Shown here piece after piece: positions 1 through 8,923 of a DNA stretch of 64,000 nt. Each line of letters starts with the position of its first letter. Positions within the stretch are counted from its first letter, which is position 1. A model generated the notes under the pieces. The model did not search any database. It saw only the letters and a program-made list of their open reading frames with translations, and was not told the origin of the DNA. Source of the DNA: Methylococcus mesophilus (GTDB taxonomy: Bacteria > Pseudomonadota > Gammaproteobacteria > Methylococcales > Methylococcaceae); assembly GCF_026247885.1 (NCBI RefSeq), contig NZ_CP110921.1:3789501-3853500 (forward strand). Direction: 5' to 3'. The position numbers were made by a program, and so were the translations under genes.

Positions 1-387
1 GTGGCGATGGCCAACCTGCATCGGCTGGAAGCCGAGTTCAAGGCCGCGGTGAAGTTGAGCCCCGATTTCGATGACGGCGGCCCCTTGCGGCTCTTGGGCA
101 TGCTGTACCTCAAGGCTCCGGCTTGGCCGGCGGGGATCGGCGACGGCGACAAGGCGCTGGACCTGCTCGGACAAGCGGTGGAAAAGCATCCCGGGCACCC
201 CCTCAACCATCTGTTCTACGCCCAGGCCCTGTGGGAAGTGAACGGCGAGAGCGAAGGCCGGCGCGTCAAGGAAGAGATGGCTGCCGGCTGGAAATTGCTG
301 GAGTCCGGCAACTGGGGATACAACAAGAAGCCCTGGAAACAGGAGTTCGCCGATCTGCGCGAGGAGATCGGGGAGCCTGCCCATTAG
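1..387 (+). CDS. TPR-type protein, C-terminal part (cut by window start)
   Basis: The frame is open from the first base, so the true start probably lies to the left; 128 residues are visible. The sequence looks like paired helices of tetratricopeptide type: an early helix pair (about residues 5-50) with a GGPLRLLGMLYLKAPAWPAG-like turn, then a second repeat around KALDLLGQAVEKHPGHPLNHLF. This pattern resembles the TPR partner subunits (TAtT-like) of TRAP-type transport systems, but no transporter gene is visible, so the substrate is unknown. It ends 31 bases before the Rieske oxygenase gene on the same strand and could be cotranscribed with it. The TPR-like fold is fairly safe; the specific role is not known. 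Confidence 0.6.
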   Translation: MAMANLHRLEAEFKAAVKLSPDFDDGGPLRLLGMLYLKAPAWPAGIGDGDKALDLLGQAVEKHPGHPLNHLFYAQALWEVNGESEGRRVKEEMAAGWKLLESGNWGYNKKPWKQEFADLREEIGEPAH

Positions 388-418
388 AATTCTCTCTCGC
401 TCCTCCAAGGCGCCGAAA

Positions 419-1528
419 ATGAGCCGATCGACCGAAAATCAGGACCTCCCCGAACTGCCCCGCCGCCGCCAGGTCCGCACCGCCGGATTGAGCGGCAATT
501 ACTGGTATGTGGTCGAGATCGACGGCAGGCTCAAGCCCCGACAAGTCAAGCGGGTGCGTTTCTGGGGACAGGACATCGCATTGTTCCGCGACGCTGCTGG
601 CGAACTGCATGCCGTGGAAGACCGCTGCCCGCATCGGCAACTTGCGCTGTCCCAAGGCTTCGTCGAGGACGGAAACCTGGTCTGCACCTATCACGGCTGG
701 AAGTTCGATGGCTGTGGCAGATGCACCGAAATCCACCATGAGCTCGGGAAAGGACGCAGCAAGCTGCCCAAGATCCGCGTCAGGACCTACCCCGTCAAGG
801 CGCAGTGGGGGCTCGTCTGGCTGTTCCCGGGCGATCCCGCCCTGGCCGACGGCACCCCGTTGCCGACGATTCCGCAGCTCGAAGGGGAGCGGCCCTGGCC
901 ATTTTTCCCGATCGACGTGACGATCAAGTCGCACTTTTCGATGATCGTGGAGAACGTCTGCGACTTCAATCACGAATACCTGCACCGGCACAAGCGCCCC
1001 TTCCTGCAGCCGACCCTGCGGGAGTGGAGGCAGGACGCCGACAGCGTTCGGGTCTACTACGACACTCGCTTCGACGGCAGTCCCGTCGCCAAGCTCTTCA
1101 TGGAAGGCGGGGCGCGTGATCTCAACGAGATCGAGATCTGGTACCAGTACCCTTATCAGGGTTCCGACATCGGCGGCAAGTACATTCATTGGCTGTTCAT
1201 GCTGCCGGAAGACGAGCGCACCACCCGCTGTTTCTTCGTCTTCCTGTTCGGCCCGATCCATATCCCCATCCTGAATTGGAAAATGCCCGAATTCCTGCGC
1301 AAGCCCATCCTCTGGTTCACCAACAAGTGGTACATCGAGCCCCTGTTGGGCGAGGACAAATGGGCGCTGGAATTGGAGCAGGACGGTTTCGAGCGCCATC
1401 CCGATGCGCCGCAGATCGAGCTCAATCCGGCCATCAGCTCGTTCCAGAAGCTGTCGCTGGAGAAATGGAAGGCTTACCAGCAGTCCATGGAGGGAGCCGG
1501 GCCAAAGCCGGCGGCAGACCCGGCATGA
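419..1528 (+). CDS. sdmA: Rieske [2Fe-2S] non-haem iron oxygenase, SdmA-like (sterol C-4 demethylase oxygenase)
   Basis: A 369-residue oxygenase. A Rieske cluster site is visible as C70-x-H72 and C89-x2-H92. A mononuclear iron site candidate follows at D182, H185 and H189 within NVCDFNHEYLH. The second histidine spacing is x3, slightly shorter than the common D-x2-H-x4-H. C-terminal hydrophobic stretches (around residues 260-305) suggest membrane association. In Methylococcus capsulatus, SdmA with the reductase SdmB removes one C-4 methyl group from sterols. The next gene is an SdmB-type reductase starting inside this stop codon (ATGA overlap), which supports that assignment. Other Rieske oxygenases acting on steroids or aromatic compounds remain possible, because no sterol cyclase or epoxidase gene lies in the window. 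The ATG start follows a weak AAGG ribosome site. Confidence 0.65.
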   Translation: MSRSTENQDLPELPRRRQVRTAGLSGNYWYVVEIDGRLKPRQVKRVRFWGQDIALFRDAAGELHAVEDRCPHRQLALSQGFVEDGNLVCTYHGWKFDGCGRCTEIHHELGKGRSKLPKIRVRTYPVKAQWGLVWLFPGDPALADGTPLPTIPQLEGERPWPFFPIDVTIKSHFSMIVENVCDFNHEYLHRHKRPFLQPTLREWRQDADSVRVYYDTRFDGSPVAKLFMEGGARDLNEIEIWYQYPYQGSDIGGKYIHWLFMLPEDERTTRCFFVFLFGPIHIPILNWKMPEFLRKPILWFTNKWYIEPLLGEDKWALELEQDGFERHPDAPQIELNPAISSFQKLSLEKWKAYQQSMEGAGPKPAADPA

Positions 1529-2511
1529 CCACGCTGGTCACCGGCGCCACCGGCCATCTCGGCGCCAATCTGGTTCGGGCGCTGCTGGCCCGGGGCGAGA
1601 AGGTGCGCGCCTTCATCCGCCGACAAAGTGGCGTAGCGGCGTTGGACGGCTTGGCGGTCGAACGGGCTTACGGCGATCTGCGCGACCGCCGCTCGATCCG
1701 GGATGCGCTGGAAGGCGTGGAGCGGTTGTACCACACCGCGGCCTTCGTCAGTATCCGCGACGGCGACCGCCAGGAGCTGTTCGACGTCAACGTGGTCGGC
1801 ACCCGCATGCTGATGCAGGAGGCGCGGCGGGCCGGCGTGCGTCGGGTGGTGCATACCAGCTCCTTCGGCGCGGTCGGCATCAACCCCCAAGGCGCATCGA
1901 ACGAACACTGGACAGTCAGCCCATTCGAACTGGGCACCGACTACGAACGGACCAAGGCCGTGTCGGAACACGACGTGATCCTCGAAGCCGTGCGCGGCCT
2001 CGACGTGACCATCGTCAACCCGGCCGCGATCGTCGGTCCCTGGGATTTCCGGCCCAGCCTGGTCGGCCGTACCATCCTCGACTTCGCCCATGGCCGGATG
2101 AAGGCGTTCGTTCCCGGCGCCTTCGACTTCGTCCCGATGCGCGATGTGGTGGCCGCGGAGTTGCTGGCCATGGATAAGGGGGTCCGGGGCGAGCGCTATC
2201 TCGTCACCGGCGAACACCGCAGCATCGGCGAGATCCTGCAATGGCTGGAGGAGCTGACGGGGCGTCGGCGCCCGAAGCTGGCCGTGCCGCCGCGCCTCAT
2301 GCAGGGGATCGCGCTGCTGAAGGATCCGCTGGAGCGCCGTTTTTTTCCTCGCAAGGCACCGCGCTTCAATTACCACTCCATCCGGTTACTCAACTCGGGC
2401 AAGCGCGGCGACTCCTCGCGCAGCCGGCGTGAACTGGGCCTGATCCCGACTTCCACCCGCGAAGCTTTCGCAGATGCGGTGGCGTGGTTCAGGGAGAGGG
2501 GGATGATTTAA
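1525..2511 (+). CDS. sdmB: NAD(P)-dependent 3-beta-hydroxysteroid dehydrogenase/epimerase-like protein, SdmB-like
   Basis: A 328-residue extended short-chain dehydrogenase. The Rossmann nucleotide site GATGHLG is at residues 7-13, the catalytic Y140-x3-K144 lies in DYERTK, and TSS at 111-113 supplies the usual serine. The fold is that of NAD-dependent epimerases and 3-beta-hydroxysteroid dehydrogenase/decarboxylases. Its ATG overlaps the stop of the Rieske oxygenase gene, so the two are translationally coupled. In the bacterial sterol C-4 demethylation scheme this partner would oxidise and decarboxylate the carboxylated sterol and reduce the 3-keto group. HpnA-type hopanoid-associated epimerases are relatives and cannot be excluded from sequence alone. 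The 3' end overlaps the convergent L,D-transpeptidase gene by 23 bases. Confidence 0.6.
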   Translation: MTTLVTGATGHLGANLVRALLARGEKVRAFIRRQSGVAALDGLAVERAYGDLRDRRSIRDALEGVERLYHTAAFVSIRDGDRQELFDVNVVGTRMLMQEARRAGVRRVVHTSSFGAVGINPQGASNEHWTVSPFELGTDYERTKAVSEHDVILEAVRGLDVTIVNPAAIVGPWDFRPSLVGRTILDFAHGRMKAFVPGAFDFVPMRDVVAAELLAMDKGVRGERYLVTGEHRSIGEILQWLEELTGRRRPKLAVPPRLMQGIALLKDPLERRFFPRKAPRFNYHSIRLLNSGKRGDSSRSRRELGLIPTSTREAFADAVAWFRERGMI

Positions 2512-3934
2512 GTCCGGGCTGGTCGCGCTGGGCTTCGTCCAGCGCGATGCGCGTGGAGGCCGGTGGCGGAGGCGAGTGCATGACCGTTACCGGCACGCCG
2601 AGCGAGGCCCAATGATAGAGCCAGCCGGCATCCTCTGGCGCCTTGGGCCAGCGCACGTTGTGCTTCTGGGTCGACATGTTGACGCAGCCATGGCTGGCGG
2701 GGTGGCCGAAGCCGTTGTGCCACCAGGCGCCGTGGAATGCGTAGTCGGAATGGAAATACTGCGCGTAGGGGACGTTCTCCACGATGTAGTGGCCCTTTTC
2801 CCCTTTTTTTGCCCTGCTTTTCATGGTCTTCGTGGGGAAGCGGGCGTAGATGTAGAACGAGCCGGTGACCGTCGGCGTCTTCGGTTTGCCGGTGCTGACC
2901 TTGAAGGCTCGCACGGTCTGGCCGTTCTCCACCGCCGTCATCGTCTGGGTATCGAGATAGACGAAGATTTTCCGGTCGGTCCCGGTCGAGAAGCTCAAAT
3001 CCAGCGGCGGCTCGAGGTAGCCTCCCAGGGGGCTGCGGAAAGCGCCGTGTTCCGCGTTGACCTGTATCACGCTGGTGGGTGGCCAGCCGTTGAGCGGGGT
3101 GAATTGCAGCCGGGTTTTACCGATCCAACCCCATCTCCCGTTGACTTCCTTTCCGTCCCGAGTCTGGATCCGGACCTCCCTGCCGGCATTTTCCCGTTCG
3201 GCTAAAGGCTCGCTGAATGTAATCTGTAAAGGCATCGCCGTGCCGAGATTGTCCGCGCCGCGCAGGTTGACTTCCGCCGACACGGGCGGCGGGGTCGAGA
3301 TGCGCAGTTCGAACGGCGGCAGCGGCACGCCCGTGGCGGTTTCCCAGCGAATCTGGGTCGGATAGGTGCTCCCCTGTGCGTAGTCGGCGGCCGAAAGCTT
3401 GAAGGTGCTGCGGGTTTCGTCCGGTTGAACGGTCAGGCTCAGTTCGCCGACGGGCTCGAGTTTACCCACCGGCTGATCAAACCGGAGCGTCACCGACGCG
3501 TCCGGAGCCAGACTGCGATCCGCCGGCCCTTCCAGCGTGGGGATGCCCACGGTCGTAAATTCCAGCACTTCGGTCTGCCGCTGGTCGAACCAGGAGCGCT
3601 CCACCGTCGCGGTCAAGGTGTAGTGCTTACCGAAAGCCAAGGGCCTGTCGAGCTCGAAACGGTCCAGCCCTTCGGCAGCGGCCACCAACGCCCCTCCGTC
3701 TTCCCGCAGTTCCACGGTCGCGATCCGGGTGCCCACGCCGAGCGGTTCCACAGTGACGGACTGGCGTGGATCGGCCATGGAGGCGCCGTTCGCCGGATAG
3801 GTCAACATGCCGAAGGGGGAGAGGCGGGTGCGCAGTTCCGCGGCGAGCAGAGCGGTTGCTGCGATCGCTAGTACGCCGACCAGCACTCGGCCGGTCGACG
3901 TCCGGAATACGCGTGCGGTTGAAATGTCGTTCAC
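2489..3934 (-). CDS. Periplasmic L,D-transpeptidase (YkuD family) with N-terminal Ig-like domains
   Basis: A 481-residue protein with an N-terminal hydrophobic anchor (about residues 12-32). Beta-rich regions follow, then a C-terminal YkuD catalytic domain from about residue 320. The active-site signature SHGCVNM is present with the nucleophile C417 and H415, preceded by the conserved HGAWW histidine. The enzyme should make 3-3 cross-links in peptidoglycan or attach proteins to it, in the periplasm. The long N-terminal part with Ig-like repeats resembles the actinobacterial-type Ldt architecture (Big_10-like) more than short ErfK proteins. The start is GTG at the given end, with GGGAGA six bases upstream. 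It is convergent with, and overlaps, the sdmB-like gene. Confidence 0.85.
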   Translation of the reverse strand: MNDISTARVFRTSTGRVLVGVLAIAATALLAAELRTRLSPFGMLTYPANGASMADPRQSVTVEPLGVGTRIATVELREDGGALVAAAEGLDRFELDRPLAFGKHYTLTATVERSWFDQRQTEVLEFTTVGIPTLEGPADRSLAPDASVTLRFDQPVGKLEPVGELSLTVQPDETRSTFKLSAADYAQGSTYPTQIRWETATGVPLPPFELRISTPPPVSAEVNLRGADNLGTAMPLQITFSEPLAERENAGREVRIQTRDGKEVNGRWGWIGKTRLQFTPLNGWPPTSVIQVNAEHGAFRSPLGGYLEPPLDLSFSTGTDRKIFVYLDTQTMTAVENGQTVRAFKVSTGKPKTPTVTGSFYIYARFPTKTMKSRAKKGEKGHYIVENVPYAQYFHSDYAFHGAWWHNGFGHPASHGCVNMSTQKHNVRWPKAPEDAGWLYHWASLGVPVTVMHSPPPPASTRIALDEAQRDQPGLKSSPSP

Positions 3935-4031
3935 GCTGGTTCTCCCTGTCTTCGGCCGCGAGCCGAGGCGCCAATTTTATCCGGATTAGGGATCGTTGAC
4001 TTGCTTTTCACATTGCCTTCGTACAGTGTGC

Positions 4032-4059
4032 GCGGCTGGGCATCGCGTGCCCAACCCGC
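4032..4059 (+). promoter_or_regulatory. Hairpin in the 5' leader of the phosphoesterase gene
   Basis: Inverted repeat TGGGCA (4037-4042) / TGCCCA (4048-4053), extended by GCGG (4032-4035) / CCGC (4056-4059) across a small internal loop. It lies 28 bases before the phosphoesterase start, with no T-run after it. It could be an operator or an RNA stem. A TACAGT -10-like box lies just upstream at 4022-4027, but the best -35 match (TTGACT at 3996) is too far away (20 bases) for a confident promoter call. Confidence 0.3.
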
Positions 4060-4087
4060 ACCTCAACTATCATAATGGAAGCCAAGT

Positions 4088-6112
4088 ATGGAACCACACC
4101 GTTATCGCCCCGTTGCCGCAGCGCTCATCGTGACCCTGGTCGCCCCCCAGACGAGCTGGGCAGCCGTACCGACTCAAAGTCCTGGGGATCTCCTTACCCG
4201 CTCTCCAATTCGCCACCTCATCGTCGTGTCCGGCGAAAACCGCGGATTCGATCATGTCTTCGGGACCTATACACCGCCTGACCCGAAACAGAAAATCTGG
4301 AACCTGCTTTCGCAGGGTATCGTGACGAGTGACGGAACCCCTGGCCCCAATTTTCAGCTTGCGCAGCAGCAGCAGGCTCGGAGCTCGGACACCTTCGAGC
4401 TGAGTCCGACGCAGACCGGGCCTTTCGATGCCCTGCCGCAACCCAATACCACCCTGAATGCCCTGCCGGTCGGGCCTTGCATTTTGGCCGGCCTCCTATA
4501 CAGCAGCGATATATTTTGCAGCGATCCGGGGATCGACGCAGCGTACGATGATCTGCTGAGCGCCGGCGGGAGCGGGCAGTCGTTTTATTATCCTTCATTC
4601 GGTTTCACGCCCGTCCCTGATTGCCGTTATCCTTCGACTTTGCCGAATGGCCCCTATTCGATCGTGGGTGCGTCGGTACTGAACAACTGCGGTACGCCGG
4701 TACTGGCGGACAAGATCACGCCCGTCGAGTTCAGCAGCCATACCGGGGACCCGGTTCACCGGTTCTATCAGATGTGGCAGCAGTCCGACTGTTCCGCGGA
4801 TCACATGACCTTCGGCAATCCCAGCGGCTGTAAGGGCGACCTGCATACCTGGGTCGCAACCTCCGTGGGTTGGGATATCACGAAGCCTCCGGTGACCGAC
4901 CAGGATACTTATCAAGGCGGCGTTGCCATGGGATTCTACAACATGGCGCAAGGCGACTGGCCCTATTTCCGGGAGTTGGCGGAGAACTACGCCATCAGCG
5001 ACAACTATCACCAGCCCGTCATGGGTGGTACGGGCGTCAGCTCGCAGTTCATGCTGACCGGCGACGTTTACTACTACACCGATGCGAACGGCCGCCCGGC
5101 CAAGCCGGCCGCCGATCTGATCGAGAATCCCGATCCGATTGCGGGTACCAATAATTTCTACATCAACGACGCTTTCGGCAAAGAGGATGGCGGGAGCACT
5201 GGCGTGGGGTTCACCAATTGCTCCGACATGACTCAGCCAGGTGTGAAAGCCATTGTAGACTACCTGCATTCGTTGCCCTATAAACCATTTAATGGTGGCA
5301 ACTGTGCGCCGGGAACCTGGTATCAGGTCAACAACGACTACCCGTATTACAACACCAAGGGCGACGTCATCAGCGATGCCGACAAGAATGAATTCCCGGG
5401 CGGACCGGCCTATGCCATCGGTCCTCAGACCATTCCCACGATCGGCGATGTGCTTTCACGCCGCTGGGTGTCGTGGAAATATTATGGGGAAGGCATGAGT
5501 GTCGCCGATCAGGCGGCGCCGAAAAACACGCTTTACTGTGCCATATGCAACGGCTTCCAGTATTCGCGATCGATCATGACTTCCCCATTGCGGAACAACC
5601 TGGTCGATCTGGATCAGCTCTACGCAGACATTGCCTCAAACACGCTTCCGGCCGTTTCCTTCGTCAAGCCCGACATTTTGCTCGACGGCCATCCGGGCAC
5701 CTCGACCCCGCCGCTGTTCGAGGCCTTCATCCGGAAACTGGTGGAAGCCGTCCGTGCCAACGATCGGCTTTGGCGGGACACAGCCATCCTGATCACCTTC
5801 GACGAAGGCGGCGGCTATTACGATTCGGGATACATTCAGCCGATCGACTTCTTCGGCGACGGACCGCGTACGGTCATGATCGCGGTCTCCCGATTTGCAA
5901 AGCAGGGGCATGTCGACCACACCTACGCCGATCACGCTTCGATCCTGAAGTTCATCGAGTGGAACTGGCTCCTTAAGCCGCTTTCCAAGCGCAGCCGCGA
6001 CAACCTGCCCAATCCCATCGCTTTGCCGATCGCCCCGTATTTCCCTCTCAATAGCCCAGCCGTGGGCGACCTCCGGAGCCTGTTCGATTTTCGCAGGTCC
6101 AGGACTCACTGA
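4088..6112 (+). CDS. Secreted phosphoesterase (phospholipase C / acid phosphatase family)
   Basis: A 674-residue protein of the PF04185-type phosphoesterase family (phospholipase C and AcpA-like acid phosphatases). A signal peptide is evident (about residues 1-25, likely cut after SWA). The N-terminal metal site motif SGENRGFDHVFG follows at about residues 40-51, the family's ENxxFDxxFG signature. A second metal/active-site region ITFDEGGGYYD lies near residue 570, with HVDHTYADHASILKFIE near 615. Members hydrolyse phosphoester bonds in phospholipids or phosphoproteins outside the cytoplasm. It stands alone between a divergent L,D-transpeptidase gene and a downstream hairpin. GGAAG lies seven bases before the ATG. 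The exact substrate cannot be read from the sequence. Confidence 0.85.
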   Translation: MEPHRYRPVAAALIVTLVAPQTSWAAVPTQSPGDLLTRSPIRHLIVVSGENRGFDHVFGTYTPPDPKQKIWNLLSQGIVTSDGTPGPNFQLAQQQQARSSDTFELSPTQTGPFDALPQPNTTLNALPVGPCILAGLLYSSDIFCSDPGIDAAYDDLLSAGGSGQSFYYPSFGFTPVPDCRYPSTLPNGPYSIVGASVLNNCGTPVLADKITPVEFSSHTGDPVHRFYQMWQQSDCSADHMTFGNPSGCKGDLHTWVATSVGWDITKPPVTDQDTYQGGVAMGFYNMAQGDWPYFRELAENYAISDNYHQPVMGGTGVSSQFMLTGDVYYYTDANGRPAKPAADLIENPDPIAGTNNFYINDAFGKEDGGSTGVGFTNCSDMTQPGVKAIVDYLHSLPYKPFNGGNCAPGTWYQVNNDYPYYNTKGDVISDADKNEFPGGPAYAIGPQTIPTIGDVLSRRWVSWKYYGEGMSVADQAAPKNTLYCAICNGFQYSRSIMTSPLRNNLVDLDQLYADIASNTLPAVSFVKPDILLDGHPGTSTPPLFEAFIRKLVEAVRANDRLWRDTAILITFDEGGGYYDSGYIQPIDFFGDGPRTVMIAVSRFAKQGHVDHTYADHASILKFIEWNWLLKPLSKRSRDNLPNPIALPIAPYFPLNSPAVGDLRSLFDFRRSRTH

Positions 6113-6129
6113 GTCCATGGGAACCGGCG

Positions 6130-6155
6130 CCGCCCGGATGTTCGCATCCGGGCGG
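6130..6155 (+). terminator. Terminator-like hairpin after the phosphoesterase gene
   Basis: Perfect 11-bp stem CCGCCCGGATG / CATCCGGGCGG with a TTCG tetraloop, 17 bases after the phosphoesterase stop. There is no T-tract after it, so it may work as an RNA-stabilising stem or a weak terminator. Confidence 0.55.
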
Positions 6156-6257
6156 TGTCAGAATGGGGATGGCGTCGACTTGCGGGCCCGGAACACGTAA
6201 AGTGTCGCGGTCTTGAACTATCGGCGCCGTGCAAGCCGGTTCCGCAAACAGGAAGCC

Positions 6258-7787
6258 ATGACCAACTACTCCGAAAATCTCGAAAGGCATCTCACCCAGG
6301 AAAATCCGGTGCTGCTGGGCGCGGCGCGGAGTTTCGAGGAATTGGACAACGTCGCCCGCGAACTGGGCCTGATCGACCCGGAATACGCCAGCGCCGGCCA
6401 GATATCCTGGTGGCCGGTGATTTCGGTGTTGGGTACGTTTTCCGCCGGCAAGTCGACCTTCATCAACCACTTGCTGCAAACCAGGATCCAGCGTACCGGC
6501 AACCAGGCCGTGGACGACAAGTTCACGGTCCTGAGCTATTCCGACGATACGGAATCCCGGACGCTGCCGGGCATCGCCCTGGATGCCGATCCCCGCTTCC
6601 CTTTCTTTCAGATCAGCAAGGAAATCGACCAGGTGCTGCAGGGCGAGGGCGACCGCATCAACGCCTATCTGCAGCTTAAGACCTGCGGCAGCCCTTTCCT
6701 CAAGGGCAAGATCATTATCGATTCTCCCGGATTCGACGCCGATCCACAGCGCGATACCATCCTGGCGATCACCAAGCACATCATCGACATCTCGGACCTG
6801 GTACTGGTGTTTTTCGACGCCCGCCATCCCGAACCCGGTGCGATGAAGGACACCTTGCGCTATCTGGTGACCGAGACCATCAAGCGCCACGACTCCAACA
6901 AATTCCTGTTCATTCTCAACCAAATGGACACGACGGCACGGGAGGACAATCCAGAGGAGGTCGTAGCGGCCTGGCACCGGGCCCTGGCCGAATCGGGGCT
7001 GGTCACCGGGCGGTTCTACACCATCTTCTCGCCCGACGTATCCGTGCCCATTGCCGACGAGACCCTGCGCCAGCGCTATCTGCAGCGCCGCGACCGCGAC
7101 TGGGCGGAGATCAACGCACGCATTCAGCAGCTCGAAATCGAGCGCTCCTACCGCATCCTCGGCACCCTGGAACGCCTGGTCGAGGAATTCCAGGATGTGG
7201 CGTTGCCCGAGATCGAGAAGGTCTTCAAGACCTACCGCAAGCGCCTGATCCGGACCGACTGCGCGACCTTCCTGCCGGTGCTGGGGGCCGCCGGATATGG
7301 CATGGTGGAGTTCGTCCCGCTGGAACCGAACCTCCTGGTGATGGCGGGTTCGGGCGTGCTGGCGGGCCTGCTGCTGGTGTGGTCGCGGGTCCATGTCGTG
7401 CTGAGCAAGTTTTTTTCAGCGCTGGGGGTGCGAACCCTGAAGAAGCGGCAGAAGACGCTCAACATCCGCTGGGACATGGTCCGCGGTTTCCGGGCGAATG
7501 CCTTGCCGTGGCCGTTTTTCCGCAAGCCCGGACTCATGGGCTGGAGCCGGCGCTGCGAGGCGCAGCTGTTCTCGATCCGGCAGCGCTGCAAGGAATCGAT
7601 CCAGTCGCTGAACGATTTGTACACGAATCCGTCGGGCAGGTCGGAAACAGTGCGGCCGGTCGAGACGGTATTACCGCTGGAAATCGAGTCTGCGGCCGAG
7701 CCGGTTTCAGCGATTCCGGACGAGATGGAGCCAGGCCCGGAGCCGTCGCAGGAGTTGCCCACCCGGCCTGAACAAGAATCTCCCTAG
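6258..7787 (+). CDS. Dynamin-like GTPase with C-terminal hydrophobic segments
   Basis: A 509-residue large GTPase. The P-loop GTFSAGKST is at residues 59-67, the G3 motif DSPG at 155-158 and the G4 motif NQMD at 221-224. The region after about residue 300 is helical and contains two hydrophobic stretches (near residues 340-375) that could insert in or sit on a membrane. The tail is acidic and proline-rich. Bacterial dynamin-like proteins remodel or repair membranes. Methanotrophs carry intracytoplasmic membranes, so a role there is conceivable but is pure inference. The ATG at 6258 was chosen because GGAAG lies just upstream and homologous N-termini begin close to it. It is a single gene, not obviously in an operon. 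Confidence 0.8.
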   Translation: MTNYSENLERHLTQENPVLLGAARSFEELDNVARELGLIDPEYASAGQISWWPVISVLGTFSAGKSTFINHLLQTRIQRTGNQAVDDKFTVLSYSDDTESRTLPGIALDADPRFPFFQISKEIDQVLQGEGDRINAYLQLKTCGSPFLKGKIIIDSPGFDADPQRDTILAITKHIIDISDLVLVFFDARHPEPGAMKDTLRYLVTETIKRHDSNKFLFILNQMDTTAREDNPEEVVAAWHRALAESGLVTGRFYTIFSPDVSVPIADETLRQRYLQRRDRDWAEINARIQQLEIERSYRILGTLERLVEEFQDVALPEIEKVFKTYRKRLIRTDCATFLPVLGAAGYGMVEFVPLEPNLLVMAGSGVLAGLLLVWSRVHVVLSKFFSALGVRTLKKRQKTLNIRWDMVRGFRANALPWPFFRKPGLMGWSRRCEAQLFSIRQRCKESIQSLNDLYTNPSGRSETVRPVETVLPLEIESAAEPVSAIPDEMEPGPEPSQELPTRPEQESP

Positions 7788-7912
7788 CTCGCCTGGTCGT
7801 CCCTTCGCGTCGAAGGGGCCAAAAGTTTCATATTCCGGCGATAGGCTTTCGGCTGCGCGGCGCGTGCAAACGCATGCAGGCCGGAGCGCGGACATTCAAC
7901 GGGAGGTTTGAG

Positions 7913-8923
7913 ATGCAATTGGGAATGATCGGCTTGGGCCGAATGGGGGCTAACATGGTTCGGCGGCTGCTGCGCGCCGGCCATGAGTGCGTGGTGTTCG
8001 ACCTCGACCGGGCTGCGGTCGAAGCCCTGGCGGCGGAAGGCGCGGTCGGCGCATCTTCGCTCGAGGCGTTTGCGGCGGCACTCGCCCCGCCGCGGCCGGT
8101 TTGGCTGATGCTGCCGGCCGCTGCGGTCGACCGCATGGCGGAGCAACTCGCCGGCGTACTGGAACCCGGAGACATCCTGATCGACGGCGGCAACTCCAAT
8201 TACGTCGATGACATCCGGCGCGCGGAAAGTCTGGCCGAGCGCGGGCTGCACTACGTGGACGTGGGGACCAGCGGCGGCGTCTGGGGGTTGGAACGCGGCT
8301 ATTGCCTCATGATCGGAGGCGAAGCTGGGCCCGTGGCTCTTTTGGAGCCGATCTTTAAGGCACTGGCGCCGGGCAGGGGCCAGATTGCCGAAACTGCCAG
8401 CCGCGAGGACAGCCGCGGCACTGCCGAGCAGGGTTATCTCCATTGCGGGCCTGCCGGCGCCGGGCATTTCGTCAAGATGGTCCACAATGGCATCGAGTAC
8501 GGCCTGATGGCGGCTTATTCCGAAGGATTCAACATCCTCAGCCGCGCCAATATCGGCAAGGCGGGCAAGACTCAGGATGCCGAAACCGCGCCCCTGCGCC
8601 ATCCCGAGCATTACCGCTACGACCTGCCGGTCGCCGACATCGCCGAGTTGTGGCGGCGCGGCAGCGTGGTGTCCTCGTGGCTGCTCGACCTCACCGCCGA
8701 GGTGCTGGGCGGCGATCCCGATCTGGCGAAGTTCAGCGGCAGGGTGTCCGATTCCGGCGAGGGCCGCTGGACGGTAGCGACCGCCATCGACCAAGGCACC
8801 CCGGCGCCGGTGCTCAGCGCCGCGCTATACCAGCGTTTTTCCTCCCAGGGTGAGGATGAATTCGCTCGCAAGGTTCTATCGGCGATGCGTTTCGCTTTCG
8901 GCGGGCATGAGGAAAAGTCATGA
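7913..8923 (+). CDS. gnd: 6-phosphogluconate dehydrogenase, decarboxylating (short form)
   Basis: A 336-residue enzyme that oxidises and decarboxylates 6-phosphogluconate to ribulose 5-phosphate. The N-terminal GLGRMG dinucleotide site is at residues 7-12. The substrate/catalytic signature [14 protein letters not shown] lies near residue 190 with the family lysine and HN pair. The [17 protein letters not shown] loop is typical of the short, often NAD-using GntZ/YqeC-type subgroup, about 130 residues shorter than the classical 470-residue enzyme. GGGAGG lies seven bases before the ATG. The stop overlaps the zwf start (ATGA). In a ribulose-monophosphate methylotroph this pair would serve cyclic formaldehyde oxidation, giving reducing power and regenerating ribulose 5-phosphate. 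Confidence 0.92.
   Translation: MQLGMIGLGRMGANMVRRLLRAGHECVVFDLDRAAVEALAAEGAVGASSLEAFAAALAPPRPVWLMLPAAAVDRMAEQLAGVLEPGDILIDGGNSNYVDDIRRAESLAERGLHYVDVGTSGGVWGLERGYCLMIGGEAGPVALLEPIFKALAPGRGQIAETASREDSRGTAEQGYLHCGPAGAGHFVKMVHNGIEYGLMAAYSEGFNILSRANIGKAGKTQDAETAPLRHPEHYRYDLPVADIAELWRRGSVVSSWLLDLTAEVLGGDPDLAKFSGRVSDSGEGRWTVATAIDQGTPAPVLSAALYQRFSSQGEDEFARKVLSAMRFAFGGHEEKS

Noticed and set aside
3996-4027. Promoter TTGACT...TACAGT before the phosphoesterase gene
   Set aside because: The spacing of 20 bases is outside the usual 16-18, so it was not listed as a promoter.
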